Shown here piece after piece: positions 10,451-22,180 of a stretch of DNA of 64,000 bases. Numbering within the stretch: position 1 is the first letter of the stretch; every line of letters begins with the position of its first letter. A program made the position numbers and the translations under genes. The DNA comes from Platycnemis pennipes (taxonomy: Eukaryota > Arthropoda > Insecta > Odonata > Platycnemididae). The notes beneath the pieces are model-generated. The model saw only the letters and a program-made list of their open reading frames with translations, ran no database searches and was not told the DNA's origin. The DNA lies in contig OW121854.1 in NCBI GenBank assembly GCA_933228895.1, positions 92,060,609 through 92,124,608 of the forward strand, in the 5' to 3' direction.

Positions 10451-11145
10451 TTTTTGATAAGTAACTATGGAGGGCACATAGAAAATGAAACAGGAAGCTG
10501 ATATGGTTTTAAAATCCCCGATTTGATGGATGAGTTTTCCCAAGTTTTCCTAAGTTTTCCCAATGCTAGAGGTCAGTTCGATCAACTAAACGAGCCCGAG
10601 AAACATGATGACAAGCTAAGTGTTAGGAAGACCCTTGGGACTAACGTAATAGCGATCGCATAAAGTGACGATCGAAGATTACGAGAAATTAAGAAGGATA
10701 TATCGCATTCAAAGCATTTAGATATCGACTTTAAACAAATTTTAGCATTTTGAATGAGATTCTCTGAGTTCTTTACCAGTAAGGGGAGGTTTTGATGGAG
10801 TGCCATAAAACTTCTTTGCTTTGCTTTTTCCAACCGGCACCTTCCCGACGTCGATTCTCCCTTCATGCGAAGTTCTTTCCAACCCGTGTTCATACTATTC
10901 AAAATTCCTTTTCTTTTCGTAGCTCTTCCACACCTACCCTGCATTCTACCTTTCTTAATGGCCTCCTGTATCCCACATTTGGCATCCACCCACCCTGCAC
11001 TCCTCATTTCCATTAAAAACCTTCTTTCCTCCTTCGACGTGCCCAACGTGCCCTTTATTTGTTTGTTCCTCTACCAATCCATCGCACTTTTTCCATTCAC
11101 CTCCACACCCACCTTTTTCACGTAGTTACTCCCTATAGTACAGAT
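10451..11145. other. Unassigned stretch with a 154-codon minus-strand frame
   Basis: An open frame at 10582-11046 on the minus strand (154 codons) is Lys/Arg/Glu-rich at its start and Ser/Leu-rich at its end. I recognise no domain. The purine-rich strand bias alone could keep it open, so I do not call it a gene. Confidence 0.35.
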
Positions 11146-11149
11146 CTTG

Positions 11150-11486
11150 GATCAGGTTGGTATAGGAAGCAGAGTACTATCCTCCTTCTCCAAGAGCCCG
11201 GGTTCAAATCCCGGTAACGGAATGCATTTTCATCGGTAAACCGGCCCCTACTCGTGTGGTTTATGAGGATCATTTCGAGTGCAGTACTCCGTCCGTCGGA
11301 TGGGACGTTGAATCGTGGTCCCCTTGGTGCGTTTCGTTAAGAGCGTTTGGTGCCAACGCCGGGTTTCTCTACACCCTTCCTTTGCCCTCCGAAAATTTCC
11401 TACCTCTTTCCAAATACCCACCTATCCTGAAATGCTGCAAATTACCTCAACCATCAACTCACCTAACCCTAACCAACTGCCACTCT
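11150..11486 (+). mobile_element. SINE-A copy (plus strand)
   Basis: tRNA-like head with B box GGGTTCAAATCCC, then the ACTCCGTCCGTCGGATGGGA core and a CT-rich tail. Nearly full length relative to the 10098-10436 copy. Confidence 0.88.
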
Positions 11487-12700
11487 TAGATTTAGTCCAC
11501 GGAACGCTTCTATCAATCTCTTCATCAACTGTAAATATAATAAAATTATATAATTCATAGCTTCCGTTTGATACTTGTTTTCATACATTTTAGACAGCAA
11601 AGGAAAGCATTAGGGCAACCCCAAAGATAAAAAATTGAGGGGGAAAACCAACATTTAATGTGCAAAAAAGCTTTTCTTTGCATCAATGATCAAAGTTTCC
11701 GATAGAGCCCCATTCTGTTCATATATGCATGCGAGGCAGCCAAAGCAGCAGTAACATCTTAATACGACGGTCGCCAAAAGGCTACTCGGGCAAAAAAACT
11801 AATCCGCCAGTTCAATCCGATGTTCTCATAATGTTAAGCTCAGCTTTACCCTCTTTTTCCTCGACGTTTTCTCATAATTTTAGTTTTCTAGCGATTGATC
11901 TCCATCCGAAATCTATTGCACCGGATTTTGCAAAGCGTCAAACAGCGATCGCAATGTTTTTGCTGACTTGACTTCAATCCTTTGGCGGCCTTTTGAGTGC
12001 CCACGCCCAGTGAAAAACTTCGCCCCACATTTTACAAAAATGTAATCAGTTTCAAAAGCACCGCGACTCACCAACCCCACATGAGTCACCGTTTTAAGGG
12101 CAGGCTGGACAATCAACGACCGTGACTGCACAAACATCATCCCGAAACACCAAGTATGCGTCCATCCCTTTCGACGTTCATGCCAAACATTCCAATTGAG
12201 GTGCAGAATAAACTGCCGCGGGTTTGGAGCGGGGAGGGTGGCGTTTCACGTGTATCGCCACATCAACTTTAGTCCCTTAACCCCACGCTCCCGAACGCTT
12301 TATGACCGCCGGCTCCCCTTCATCGCCACGTGAAAATTTAATTCGCACCGGAGCTTCCACACGGGATTCCGGATGAAAGGAGATGTGCAGCTCGAGAGGG
12401 AGAGAGAGAGGTAATAAATAAAACTGCAGAGTGGCGGATTGGTTACAGGGAGCGCTTTTGTGGAAAAAAAATATGAAAGCCCCGGGGTGAATATCGACCA
12501 AGACTCATGGGAGCCGCTTTTGTGCACCACACCGGGGGAAGTTGCGAGCTTTGTGGACATTCGTTGGCGGTTCACGCTCCAGGCACTCTTATGCGAAACC
12601 ATTATTACTCCATAGAGCACTGGTACCCAAGACTTTATCAAGGGGTGACCACATAACGTTGCTGGAGAACATAATGTGTACTCGAGATAAAGTGAAAATA
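11487..12700. other. Unassigned stretch, partly GC-rich
   Basis: 12150-12650 is richer in G+C and CpG than its surroundings and includes a short GAGA run near 12395-12412. No protein family or repeat recognised. It could be single-copy regulatory DNA, but nothing proves that. Confidence 0.35.
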
Positions 12701-12719
12701 TAATCTCTTAAATACTAAT

Positions 12720-13060
12720 CTGGGATCGTGGCAACTCAATGGGTAGAGCATTTGGCAGCTAATGTCCTAGGTGAAAATTTCACGGTTTCTTCACCGGATT
12801 AGGTTCTTCAGGGTCGGTATTTTTATAAATAACTCATCTATCGCCATGAGGGCGTTGAATCTAGCGCCCTGAAGACGATGAAAACGTCGGCCCTGAAGGA
12901 CATAACCCGGTGGAGAACCCGTTAAATCTTCACCCGAGGCCTATGGTTAGTGACCCAATGCTCTATCCGTTGGATCCAACGCCCTGAAGATGATAGTCGA
13001 GTTGTCTCTCGAAACGTCCCCGTCCGACCCAACCCGGTGGAGAAACCGAGAAATCTTCAC
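12720..13060. repeat. Complex repeat with tRNA-like head and repeated CCCTGAAGA motifs
   Basis: A tRNA-like head (TGGCAACTCAATGGGTAGAG, about 12728-12750) is followed by one minus-strand and two plus-strand copies of a block with CCCTGAAGA, CCCGGTGGAGAA and AATCTTCACC (about 12778-12830 minus, 12868-12945 and 12980-13058 plus). The inverted plus direct arrangement recalls the palindromes at 21994, 28561 and 46267. Confidence 0.6.
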
Positions 13061-13330
13061 CAGATAATACAGCGGGAAAGCACCAAATCCTGTTTAGGTC
13101 CCGGGTTCAAATCCCAGGGGAGATCTTCGGATGTGGTCAAGAAAAACTAAGTGGGGTATTTTCTGGGAACCAGCTCTTTCTTGGAAACCGCAGGCAGCAT
13201 AGGGAAAGGAATTGCCTTCCCCCCCCCCCTCCCCCTCCCCCCCCCCCCCCCCCCCCCAACCTGATGTGTGAATTATACTCTTCTTTGGGCTTAGTAGAGG
13301 GTGATCTCTTCCGACAAGACAAACCATTGG
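13061..13330. repeat. SINE-like B-box fragment and C-rich tract
   Basis: A B-box-like CCCGGGTTCAAATCCC is near 13099-13114. A tract of mostly C runs from about 13220 to 13257, interrupted by a few T. The tract is a likely site of sequencing or assembly error. Confidence 0.55.
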
Positions 13331-13637
13331 GTTGAAAACATATTTCATTTTACTTTACTTAAATGATATGCAATAGGCATGGACGGAAAGGTTAGTGAAG
13401 AACTTGCGGCGGGCGTAGGTGAAGGTGTGACAAGTGTGGTTGAAGGTGGATGTTGTGATACTGAGCTTAGGAGAAGGGTTGTTTAACTTAGCTGAAAATT
13501 AATAACAAAAGAGAGCTCATAAAGAGTGACTTGAGCATACACCTTGAGCAGGAATATGTTGAAAACGAAAGCAATAAGCATATTAAAAACGAAATTTAAA
13601 TCTGAATTCCCGAAGCTATCTGTTCGTTCCTAACGAG
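13331..13637. other. Unassigned stretch
   Basis: Nothing recognised on either strand. Confidence 0.35.
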
Positions 13638-13760
13638 TATCTTCATCTACATCTACATAATACCCTGCAAGCCACCACAAGGGTGTGTGGCAGGGGGTGA
13701 TTGCTCACTAAACTACTTCTTCACTACTATTAAACCATATGATTGGTTTTAGGCATCTCC
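13638..13760 (-). mobile_element. CR1-like LINE, 3' tail (minus strand)
   Basis: Reads CTACATCTACATAATACCCT, then CAAGCCACC and GTGTGTGGCAGGGGGTG. This is the 3' terminus of the family whose coding end is seen at 44550-45122 and 56893-57650. Only the tail is present, as is typical of 5'-truncated LINE insertions. Confidence 0.8.
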
Positions 13761-13855
13761 CGTCTTGATATTTCTTATGGATTGTCCAACCATACTACAA
13801 AAACTTTTTTTCATCATCAACTGACGTTTTTGAGTCTGACCTCACAATTAAAAGG

Positions 13856-14142
13856 GCTTCAGACAGGGAGGAAAAATACAAGTACGTGAATCGAATGGTT
13901 GGAAGGGTAAGGATGGAGAGGAACTAGGCTCGGTATAAGCCCGCTCTTAACTAAAGTCGCCCCAGGGATCACAGTTTAGCGCCCCATTCGACGGACTGAG
14001 TACTGAACTCGTATGCTCTCCACAAAAGACTCAGATAGGGATCCTAAGGTTTACCAATGAAAAATATCTACCAGTATCGGGATTCAAACCAGGCTTTCTG
14101 AGGTGGGAGGCTAGTTCTATAAGAACTACACCAACCAGACCT
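13856..14142 (-). mobile_element. SINE-A copy (minus strand)
   Basis: Has the same blocks as the reference copy but more diverged, with the CAGTCTGAAG-type tail at its 3' end (left side) and a tRNA-like head at right near 14070-14140. Confidence 0.82.
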
Positions 14143-15080
14143 CCTATTATCGTGTAAGTCTTTACTTCTAGCTTTATAATCCTCACGTGAGGCCTTCCTT
14201 GTCAATTTTTCCCGTTCACTTCCTCCACGACCGTCTTCAAGGGAGACAGTCAACCCACAAGATTTGAACAGTGAATTATTCTCGCGCTCGCTTCAAATTA
14301 TACGCGAATAATTTTTTTCTGCCACTCGTCATAAAAAAGCCGAAGTATTGTACCGATGTATTATCTAGCTAAATGTCGTTATTCTATTCATGAATTGATG
14401 AATAATTTTGGATAATTTTATGGTAAGTTTTTCTCATTGACGGAAAAGAATCAGATTTGAGAATACATCATCCTCCCGTAAGTTATACCAAGATGAAATC
14501 AAAACTACTCCATTTAATCATTACATTGACCAGCTTTGGGATAGTAAACAGGCCGCTGAAAGCTACTTCGTAGCAAATTCTTCATTACTAAATGAACTTA
14601 ACTGAAAATCAGTTATTCACAAGTTTTTTTTTACCAGAGAATTAATTAAATCAATGCTTCCTTCCACAATTCGATCATGATAATAAAACGTTCTCCACGA
14701 ATATCTTTAGATACAAACTGACACCAAATCCAAGCCTAAATATACCTACCTAATCGCGAACAAAGGAGAGGTTAGGTGAACATGCGCGGGGGGGGGTGGG
14801 GAGCTTAGGAGTTTGTCCAGAGAATTGGGGTGAATTTGGAACTAAGGAACAAGCCTGTACGCTGAAAAGTGTTTAATATCCTGAAAACTCATTTTGTGCA
14901 AAATTACAGCGTCTTTTCAATATTTCATTGACTTAAATTGATCCCCTCGAGGCCGAGATCAAAGCTATTACTATATCTGACAAGCTGATGATTTATCTTT
15001 TATTTTTTTTATTCCCTCATATTAACTGAAGCAGTAGGTTAATTAACATGGTTGTATTTCATAAGGAGACATTTGTGAAG
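14143..15080. other. AT-rich stretch, nothing assigned
   Basis: No element or gene recognised. There is a G run near 14788-14800. Confidence 0.4.
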
Positions 15081-15084
15081 AAGA

Positions 15085-15605
15085 GTTCATGAAGCTAAGG
15101 AGGCGTTCATGAAGAAGAGACAATTACTGTGTTCTAAGAACCTACGGTTGCAAACAAGGAAGCACTTCATCAAAACATTCATAAGGAGTGTAGTACTCTA
15201 TCGATCAGATACATGGAACATCGGGAAAGCAGACCAACGAAGAATTGAAGCCTTCGAAACATGGTGCTGGAGGAGAATGTTGAAGATTAAATGGAGTGAT
15301 AGAGTTAGGAACGTAGAGGTGTACAGAAGAGCAGATGAAGAAAGGAGAATGTGGAAAACCCTACGGCAAAGAAGAACCAGATGGTTTGGACATACCTTGA
15401 GGCACTATGAATTGGTAAGAAATATAATAGAAGGGAACATTGAAGGTAAGGTCGCGCAAGGAAGACGAAGGGAAAATTATATAGGGCAAATAAAGAAGGA
15501 CGTGAAAGAGAAAACATATCAGGGCGTGAGGAAATTAACACTGAATAGGGCAGAATGGAGGGCTGCAATAAACCAATCCTAGGACAGAAATACTGTTGAT
15601 GATGA
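15085..15605 (+). pseudogene. RTE-like LINE, C-terminal end of reverse-transcriptase ORF
   Basis: An open frame of 157 codons (15109-15582) encodes the C-terminal tail of an endonuclease/reverse-transcriptase polyprotein. Landmarks include FIRSVVLYRSDTW, RRIEAFETWCWRRMLKIKWS, RVRNVEV and a final NRAEWRAAINQS. It is followed by GTTGATGATGATG, the short 3' repeat typical of RTE-type LINEs. The catalytic RT domain is missing through 5' truncation. It is less similar to the 19110-21745 copy than 51405-52060 is, so it marks a second subfamily. The open frame is chance survival, not a functional gene. Confidence 0.85.
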
Positions 15606-16893
15606 TGTTTCATAAGACCTCAGGATGTCGAGAGTGAATTAATCTCGTTATGTTCCGTATAGACCTAGGTTGGACCTGCGGAAAGTGCCATTCGAAAAAC
15701 GTACGCTTTGGAGAAAGCACAGGAAGTTACATGCTCCACGACTATTGCAAGAGTTAAGGGTGATAATGATGTCATCCGCAATTATCTGGATCCTTGTATA
15801 TTTCCGCATTTAAATGAGGATGTGAACAGGAATACTTTCCTGGGTTACGAAATACAACCTTCTACACAAGACGTAAGAATATTATCGAAGAAGGGCGCAA
15901 TGCCAGAGATTTGGCTTGCTTCTCATAGCTCCCTCAAATGCATTACCTTATGCTTTTGATCCACGCCAGTCGTTGAATGAAATCTTAAAAGCGCGGACCC
16001 GATGTCAATCATCCATTCCCTTACGTTAGCGGTTTGTTTGCGTTAGGATTCATTTATGACATCGACATGAAAAAACGAAAGGAGTAGATGACGTAGTGAA
16101 CTTTTCCTCTCTCTTTTCGGATGGGGGAAATATTTGGCTTCCCTTACCCATTCGGTACTAAAAAGAAAATATGGCTATAAGATCAACATGGTTGACTTAA
16201 TAACTGACGAAACTCAGCGAAGAGAAAAGCAGACACAGGAGTATTTTTGGGATACCAAAAAAGGAGATGTGGACGTATAGGACAATTGAAACCCGATATT
16301 TCATGAAAGGCTTTGCTGCAGGTGTAAAAGGGACAGAAAGATTTTGTATAGTTACAACAAACGAGGTCAATATTTATGTAGCATCAGTTCTCCAATTAAA
16401 TAATATACCTCTTAAGGAGAAGAGGAAAAATTACGAGAACAGCGGGCGGCGAAAATATAAATTCAAATTTTTAACTTAAAATTTCAAATATTTTGGCACA
16501 TTACTATCCTCAAAACAATTATGCAATCATTACTATAGTAATACTCAAGTTATATTGCTACCAAATGCAAGTACATGTTTTGATTTAGGCACGGTTTTGA
16601 TTTCTTGCCCAAAAATCTACTGATTTCATCAATGCTGCATGTTGTTTTCATTTCACTTAAGAGGTTTCCTAAAAAAAATATAACGAGGCCGAGAGTACGA
16701 AAATAAAAGTTCAGAGCGAAATAAAAGTTCAGAGCGGCATAAATGTCCTTTTTGGGAGCTTAGAATGATAAAAACACATAAAATAACGAGGCAGACTCAT
16801 AGAGAGAAAATATTAAGTGTAATTCACCGTTACTTATACAATTGTGCAGCTCCCATATGTTAATTCGCAAGAGAAAGTAATAAACATCTTGTG
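15606..16893. other. Unassigned stretch
   Basis: No family recognised. Short frames at 15708-15959 and 16267-16479 have no identifiable features. Confidence 0.35.
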
Positions 16894-17250
16894 TCACGAA
16901 GGGTATTGCCAGTATTCGTGATATGCAGCCCTTTTAGCGCTATAGTCAGGCTCAAAAAAATATGATGCAATGCATCGAGACCAGAAATATCTTTGGGAAT
17001 TTGGGTAATCTTTACTTTCACTGGAAGAGAGATTAAATGAATTATAAATCTCCAATCCTCTCTCTCCGAGACGATGCACTAATAACGCAACTTTTCTCTC
17101 TGATGTGCATGCCGATAAATTACTAGCAACTAAATACAGGCGAAATATCGGTAGCCACACCTTCCAGTTCGCGCTAATATTGCCCTCGTAGGACATTGAA
17201 GCTCCTAACTCCAAATTTGACATTTTGCTTGAAAGTCTAACACGTGCCAT
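16894..17250 (-). pseudogene. Gypsy-type (Ty3) retrotransposon gag fragment
   Basis: A 118-codon frame. Residues about 10-85 follow the N-terminal gag pattern of Gypsy-type elements often annotated as K02A2.6-like: a start segment, then EGN..ANWKVWLPIFRLYL, then a helical ALLVHRLGERGLEIYNSF stretch and a charged KDY. In active elements this region helps build the particle that packages RNA. The expected continuation (rest of capsid, zinc knuckle, protease) is missing: after about residue 88 the similarity is lost, suggesting a frameshift or truncation. I see no pol domains or obvious LTR pair within 1 kb. Confidence 0.65.
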
Positions 17251-17259
17251 ATTTCACTA

Positions 17260-18270
17260 AAACGGACAACAAATCCACTCCTGACATCATGTTGAATGAT
17301 ACGTCTTTACTGCTGTGTGGTACCGGTTTATTTATTTTATATACCGGTTTATTCCGCTTCACTTTACATATCTGACTGGCCCCACGAACAGTTTAACACC
17401 GGAAGGGCCGTTTTATAGATTTAGATAAATGAATAACGATATCCATAACATTATTCAACCTTAATTTTGTTAAAAATTTCAATTGTTATTCCGTAATTTA
17501 TTATTTATTGTTTTCCTATTTGCCCCGCTATCTACTTATTACCCCGTTCTATTTTATCCATACAATCTAATTTACCATTCACGATAGAGTTTCTAACATA
17601 TTTTTAGCAACCCCAGGAAAAAAATAACATGTAAATTTCTTATGAAGACCACCAGGAGGCCCTTTTAGGATTTTCATTCAAAGCAACACTTCCTTACACA
17701 AGGAGAGCCTGAAAAACACGGCGGTTTATGGTAAACAAGTGGGTGCGCCACCCACCAATCTTCCAGGATCGCCAAATTAAGACTCTCGGGGAACAATCAC
17801 AGCGACGTGACGTATTGTTTTGTGACCGATGGCGAAATCACGCACGAGATCTCTCCTCCCACCTAAGGCGTAGGATTTCCTGTTGCCCACGTGTTTTCAA
17901 ATGCCTCGAACCGTTGGCGTGGGACGTTCGGGTTCCGCGTGGGAAAGAACACTGCTGGATTCTCCCTTTGTAGGTCGCGACGGCTCCATGGCGACGCAAT
18001 CGAACAAATGACAGTCGAGAGCCCATCACTATATAATCAAGCACCCAATATGAAAACCATACAAGGTACCAGGCCGGGGGTACTTACTGAGGTAAGCCTT
18101 CGCCAAATTTAACCAAATGGGACACGTTCGTGTCTGCCCTAACGAGCCTAATTGAGCGTAACCACGCCTCCAGCACGTAGGAAGAATTTGGAGTGTCGAA
18201 AAGAAATTAAAAAAAAACAAAGAAGAAGCGAGACCGACAGCTGAAGTCATTTTTGCCATCGAGGATTCGT
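17260..18270. other. Unassigned stretch
   Basis: Nothing recognised. 17720-18060 is somewhat GC-rich with overlapping short frames on both strands and no family signature. Confidence 0.35.
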
Positions 18271-18274
18271 GTTT

Positions 18275-18378
18275 AATTCGGTTAGGAATAGGTAGCGGAG
18301 GAAGAGTGGAGCGAATCCCAGCGTTAGGAATTAGCATACTCCAAACGAAAGACGCCATATGTTCCACGGTTTAAGTAA
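18275..18378 (-). mobile_element. SINE-A fragment (minus strand)
   Basis: Matches only the middle-to-tail part: a GAGTGGAGCGAATCCCAGCG.. block and GAATTAGCATACTC, then loss of similarity. Confidence 0.6.
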
Positions 18379-18457
18379 CTAAACGGCAAGGAATGGAGCA
18401 TGAGTTTAGGACACCATGAAGGAAGGTAGAGGGTATGAAGAGTGCCCTCTGACACCC

Positions 18458-18520
18458 TGTGAGCCTACGCAAGGGCGTGTGGCAGGGGGTGGTAGGTCAT
18501 TACCCGTAACGACGACAGTT
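18458..18520 (-). mobile_element. CR1-like LINE, 3' tail scrap (minus strand)
   Basis: Contains ACCCTGTGAGCCTACGC then GGCGTGTGGCAGGGGGTGG, the family's terminal block. Confidence 0.65.
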
Positions 18521-19105
18521 AGCATAAAAACTAGTTAGTTTGATCGTTAACACGTTCTTATACGTCTGAGGTTAACACTGAAGGATATTGTGTAACGTGT
18601 TTGAAAGAATTGCACTGTTTCGTGTTGCAGTCGTGTATTTTACGCAGTAAAAACGACTCCTCGCATCTCTCTATCCGAAAATTAATATCTCTTAATTTGC
18701 CCCTAATTTTTGTCCTGATGACGTGGTGTGGGGGTTAAAATACGTTTTCTGGGTCAGATTCGAACGCGTGAGATTTGAATTTATGCGAAACTTGAATCGT
18801 ACGTACAACCTTCAAGTCCTTAAGAGTTTCCCAACCTTCCTGTAGCCAAGTGACACTTTCTGTACGATAATAGAAATTTGTTACAAAAGGCGATGCTTTC
18901 CTTAGTATCTAATTTAGTTCTAATTTAGTTTAGGGGTGGTAGGTCACTGGCCTTGGTCTATGGCTTGATTTACTGAGAAAGAAAGCATTTTCGTAGCAAA
19001 GTAATAGCATTGGTTTTTAGGTGCTCCAGCATGAGCCGCGTAGGGATCAGTACATATGTCACTCATATAATAATGATGCATCGCATGGACTCGCATAATG
19101 CTCAG
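18521..19105. other. Unassigned stretch
   Basis: Nothing recognised; it is the left flank of the long LINE. Confidence 0.35.
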
Positions 19106-19109
19106 GAAG

Positions 19110-21745
19110 AGTGCAGGACTGCGCGGGAAGAGCTTCCTGCAGTACAATGAGAGGATTATAATGGTGAAGATTGAAACCAAGCCTACAGAAGCCCATTGTG
19201 GTACAAGTTTACATGCCTACGTCGGACTACGAAGATGAAGAAGTGGAAGACGCCAATGAAGATATCACGGAAATAATAAAGCACATAAAGGAAAACTTAA
19301 TTATTTTAGGAGATTGGAACGCTGTCGTTGGCGAAGGTAAAGATGGAAGAATAACAGGAAAATATGGCTTGGGAAATCGGAATGAGAGAGGAGAAAGACT
19401 TATAGAATTCTGCACACAACACAAGTTGGTGGTGGCAAACACATTGTTTCAAAACCACCAACGGAGAATATATACCTGGAAAATGCACGGAGACAGCAGA
19501 AGATTCCAAATTGACAACATTTTAGTGAAGCAGAAATTCAGAAACCAGGTGAAGAACTGAAAAAGTTACCCGGGTGATCGACAGTGACCACAACTCAGTG
19601 ATCATGAAATGCCACTTAAAACTCAAGAAGTTGAAGAAATCAATGAAGAACGTATGGCAAGTAGAGAAACTAAGGGAACCTCAACAACGGCTGGCCTTCC
19701 AGAAGGCAGTGGAAAACAAAATAGAACACAATTTGACCGTGGAATCAGTAGAAAAGAGATGGGAGAACATCAAAAGCGGGCTACAGTGAGTAGCAAAAGA
19801 AGTTCCGGGGAGAAGAAAAGTTGTCAAGAAGAAGCCATGGATTACAGAAGAAGTCTTAGAATTGATTGAAGAGAGAAGAAAATAAAAAAAATGTGGAAAC
19901 TGAAGAAGGGCAACTTCGCTACAAAAGAATCAGGAATGAAATAAACCGTAAAGCGAGAAAAGCAAGGGAAATGTGGATGAAGGATCTATGCGAAGATGTA
20001 CAAAGCAACCTCGCAAAAGATAATGTGGAAGTTGCCTACAGGATGGTGAGAAATCATTTCAAGGAGCGGGCTGCAAGATGTAACATCATCAGGAACAAGA
20101 ATGGAGAAGTCTAAATTGAACATGAGGATAAAGTGAAGAGATGGAAGGAATACTTGGAAGAGTTTCACAATGGAAGCTATCTTAAAGTGGAAGTAATCGA
20201 AGAGGAATATGAAGTCGATAAGGATGATTTGGAAGCCCCAATCTTAAGATCAGAATTTGACGCAGCTGTAAGGGATCTGAGGATAAATAAGGCTTCGGGA
20301 ATAGATGATATTCCTGCCGAACTAATTAAAAATGCCGGAGAGAATACATTTACTCAGCTGTATACAAAACCATATGCGATATGCACTCTACAGGAGAGAT
20401 ACCCACGGACTTTGAGAAGAACATCATCATCTTTATAGCCAAAAAGAAGAGGGCTCAGAACTGTGAACATTTTAGGACCATTAGCCTGACGACACATGTC
20501 TCGAAGATATTGACGAGAATCATCTTTTTGAGAAAGGAGCGAAAAGCTGAGGAGTTCCTGGATGAGGACCAATTCGGGTTCAGAAGAAACAAGGGCACAA
20601 GAGAAGCGATTTTGGCCCTCAGGCTACTTATAGAGAAGAGAATAGAGAAGAATCTACCGACGTTTGTTGCATTCGTAGATTTTGTTAAGGCATTTGACAA
20701 CGCGGATTGGAACATGATGCTAAAGTTCCCGACAGAAATTGGAGTATCATACAATGACCTAAGAGTTATCCACAGCTTGCATAAAAACCAGGTGGCCATA
20801 ATCAAATCAGGACCCAGCAGAAGCAAGCATAAAGAAAGGACTGAGACAAGGCGGTGTACTATCTCCCGCATTACTCAAAGCTACATCGAGAAAACTATCC
20901 AAGAAGTCAAAGAAAAGTCTACGGGAGTGAATATCCACGGGGAGAAAATCAACATGCTACGATTCGCCAATGACATAGCAGTAATGGCAGAAACAGAAGG
21001 ATATTTAAAGAAGAAACTAGGAAATATGGAAAGAACAATGACCAGATATCATTTGAAGACCAATAAAAATAAAACTAAGGAATTGGTGTGCAGTAAAAGA
21101 AATGAAGCCAGGACCAATGTTAAACTAGGAAAACAAAAAATCGAGGAGGTGGAAGAGTTATGTTATCTGGGAGGCCGAGTAACCAGCGATGGACGAAGTA
21201 AAAGAGAAATTGCCAATAGAATTGCCCAAGCGAAAAGGGCATTTTAACAGAAGAAGATTCTGCTTACAGCTGCAAATACAAGCGTGGAAGTGAACAAACA
21301 TTTCACTAGAACATACATCTGGAGCATTCTACTATATGACAGCGAAGCATGGAAGTTAATAACAGCAGCAGAGAAGTCCAGGCTGGAAGCATTTGAAATG
21401 TGGTGCTACCGAAGAATGATGAAGATAAAATGGATCGACCGAGTGACAAACGAAGAAGTCTCAAGAAGAGTGGGAGAGAAGAGATGTCTACTGAAAACCT
21501 TAAAAAGAAGACGGGATCACTTAATAAGCCACATCTTAAGACACGATGGCCTGATGAAGACAATCGTCGAGGGAAAAATGAACGTAAAGAATGCAAAATA
21601 CAGGCCTCGTATGAGGTATATGGAGCAAGTTGTGAAGGATGTAAAAGCGAGAAGCTACGTCAATATGAAGAGGTTAGCCGATAGAAGAATCGAGTGAAGG
21701 GCTGCGTCAAACGAATCCTAAGATTGTTGACCGATGATGATGATA
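19110..21745 (+). pseudogene. RTE-like LINE: endonuclease plus reverse transcriptase, inactive
   Basis: The longest retroelement here. It starts inside the apurinic-type (EEP) endonuclease: IVVQVYMPTSD and LGDWNAVVGEG near 19190-19340, and IDNILVKQ near 19510. Linker frames follow (19574-20114). The RT domain shows KASGIDDIPAELIKNAG (about 20288), HFRTISLTTH, QFGFRRNKGTREA, FVDFVKAFDNADW (motif A) and LRFANDIAVMAE where FADD is expected (motif C). The C-terminal part has CYLGGRVTSDGRSKREI, AEKSRLEAFEMWCYRRMMK and KWIDRVTNEEV. It ends at TGATGATGATAATGAT, an RTE-type tail. Defects: several frameshifts (for example near 19560, 19865, 20110, 20400, 20850), the stop at 21245-21247, and Asp-to-Asn at the second catalytic aspartate. 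It is 5'-truncated. Clade placement is by general resemblance only. Confidence 0.88.
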
Positions 21746-21993
21746 ATGATACCTGGTACTGCCGAAATTCAAACGCGGTCCCTCGAGATGGGAGGAAAGC
21801 ACTATAGTCAGCAAACCAAAGCAATAAGGAACGAATTTTAAGGTGCTTGAAACTTTCACGTTAAAGTGAAAAGAAATGTGCAAAATCCTGTTTTTCATGC
21901 ACTTTCTTAGCGTGACAAAAATGTACCAATAAGATATCATGATCCACTTTAAAATATTGGTAATGACCTCAGGTCTTACTATGTGGAACCTCG

Positions 21994-22180
21994 ATGAAAT
22001 TGAGAATAAGAAAATTATTACACTTTGTAATGGTCCACTATAAAGGTTTATTGTAACGACCCGGGTTTCGTACTCTTAGTGGCACCGAAGATGTCACTAA
22101 GTGTACGAAAGCCGTGTCGTAATAATGAACGTTTATAGTGGACCATTTACAAAGTAATATTATTATTCTCAATTTCATTT
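21994..22180. repeat. Palindrome with central CCGAAGA-stem-CGAAAG motif
   Basis: The left arm from GAAATTGAGAATA (21995) is mirrored by TATTCTCAATTTC (about 22165-22177). The arms include ACTTTGTAATGGTCCACTATAAA and its complement, with small gaps. The centre (22085-22111) carries CCGAAGATG, a short stem GTCAC/GTG and CGAAAG. This motif recurs in other palindromes of the window. Confidence 0.8.

Noticed and set aside
10582..11046. 154-codon minus-strand frame as a gene
   Set aside because: Strong purine bias explains the lack of stops; no recognisable family.
13220..13257. C-rich tract as a functional G-quadruplex or regulatory element
   Set aside because: Homopolymer-like tracts are common assembly problem sites; no supporting context. 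The same applies to 33112-33140.
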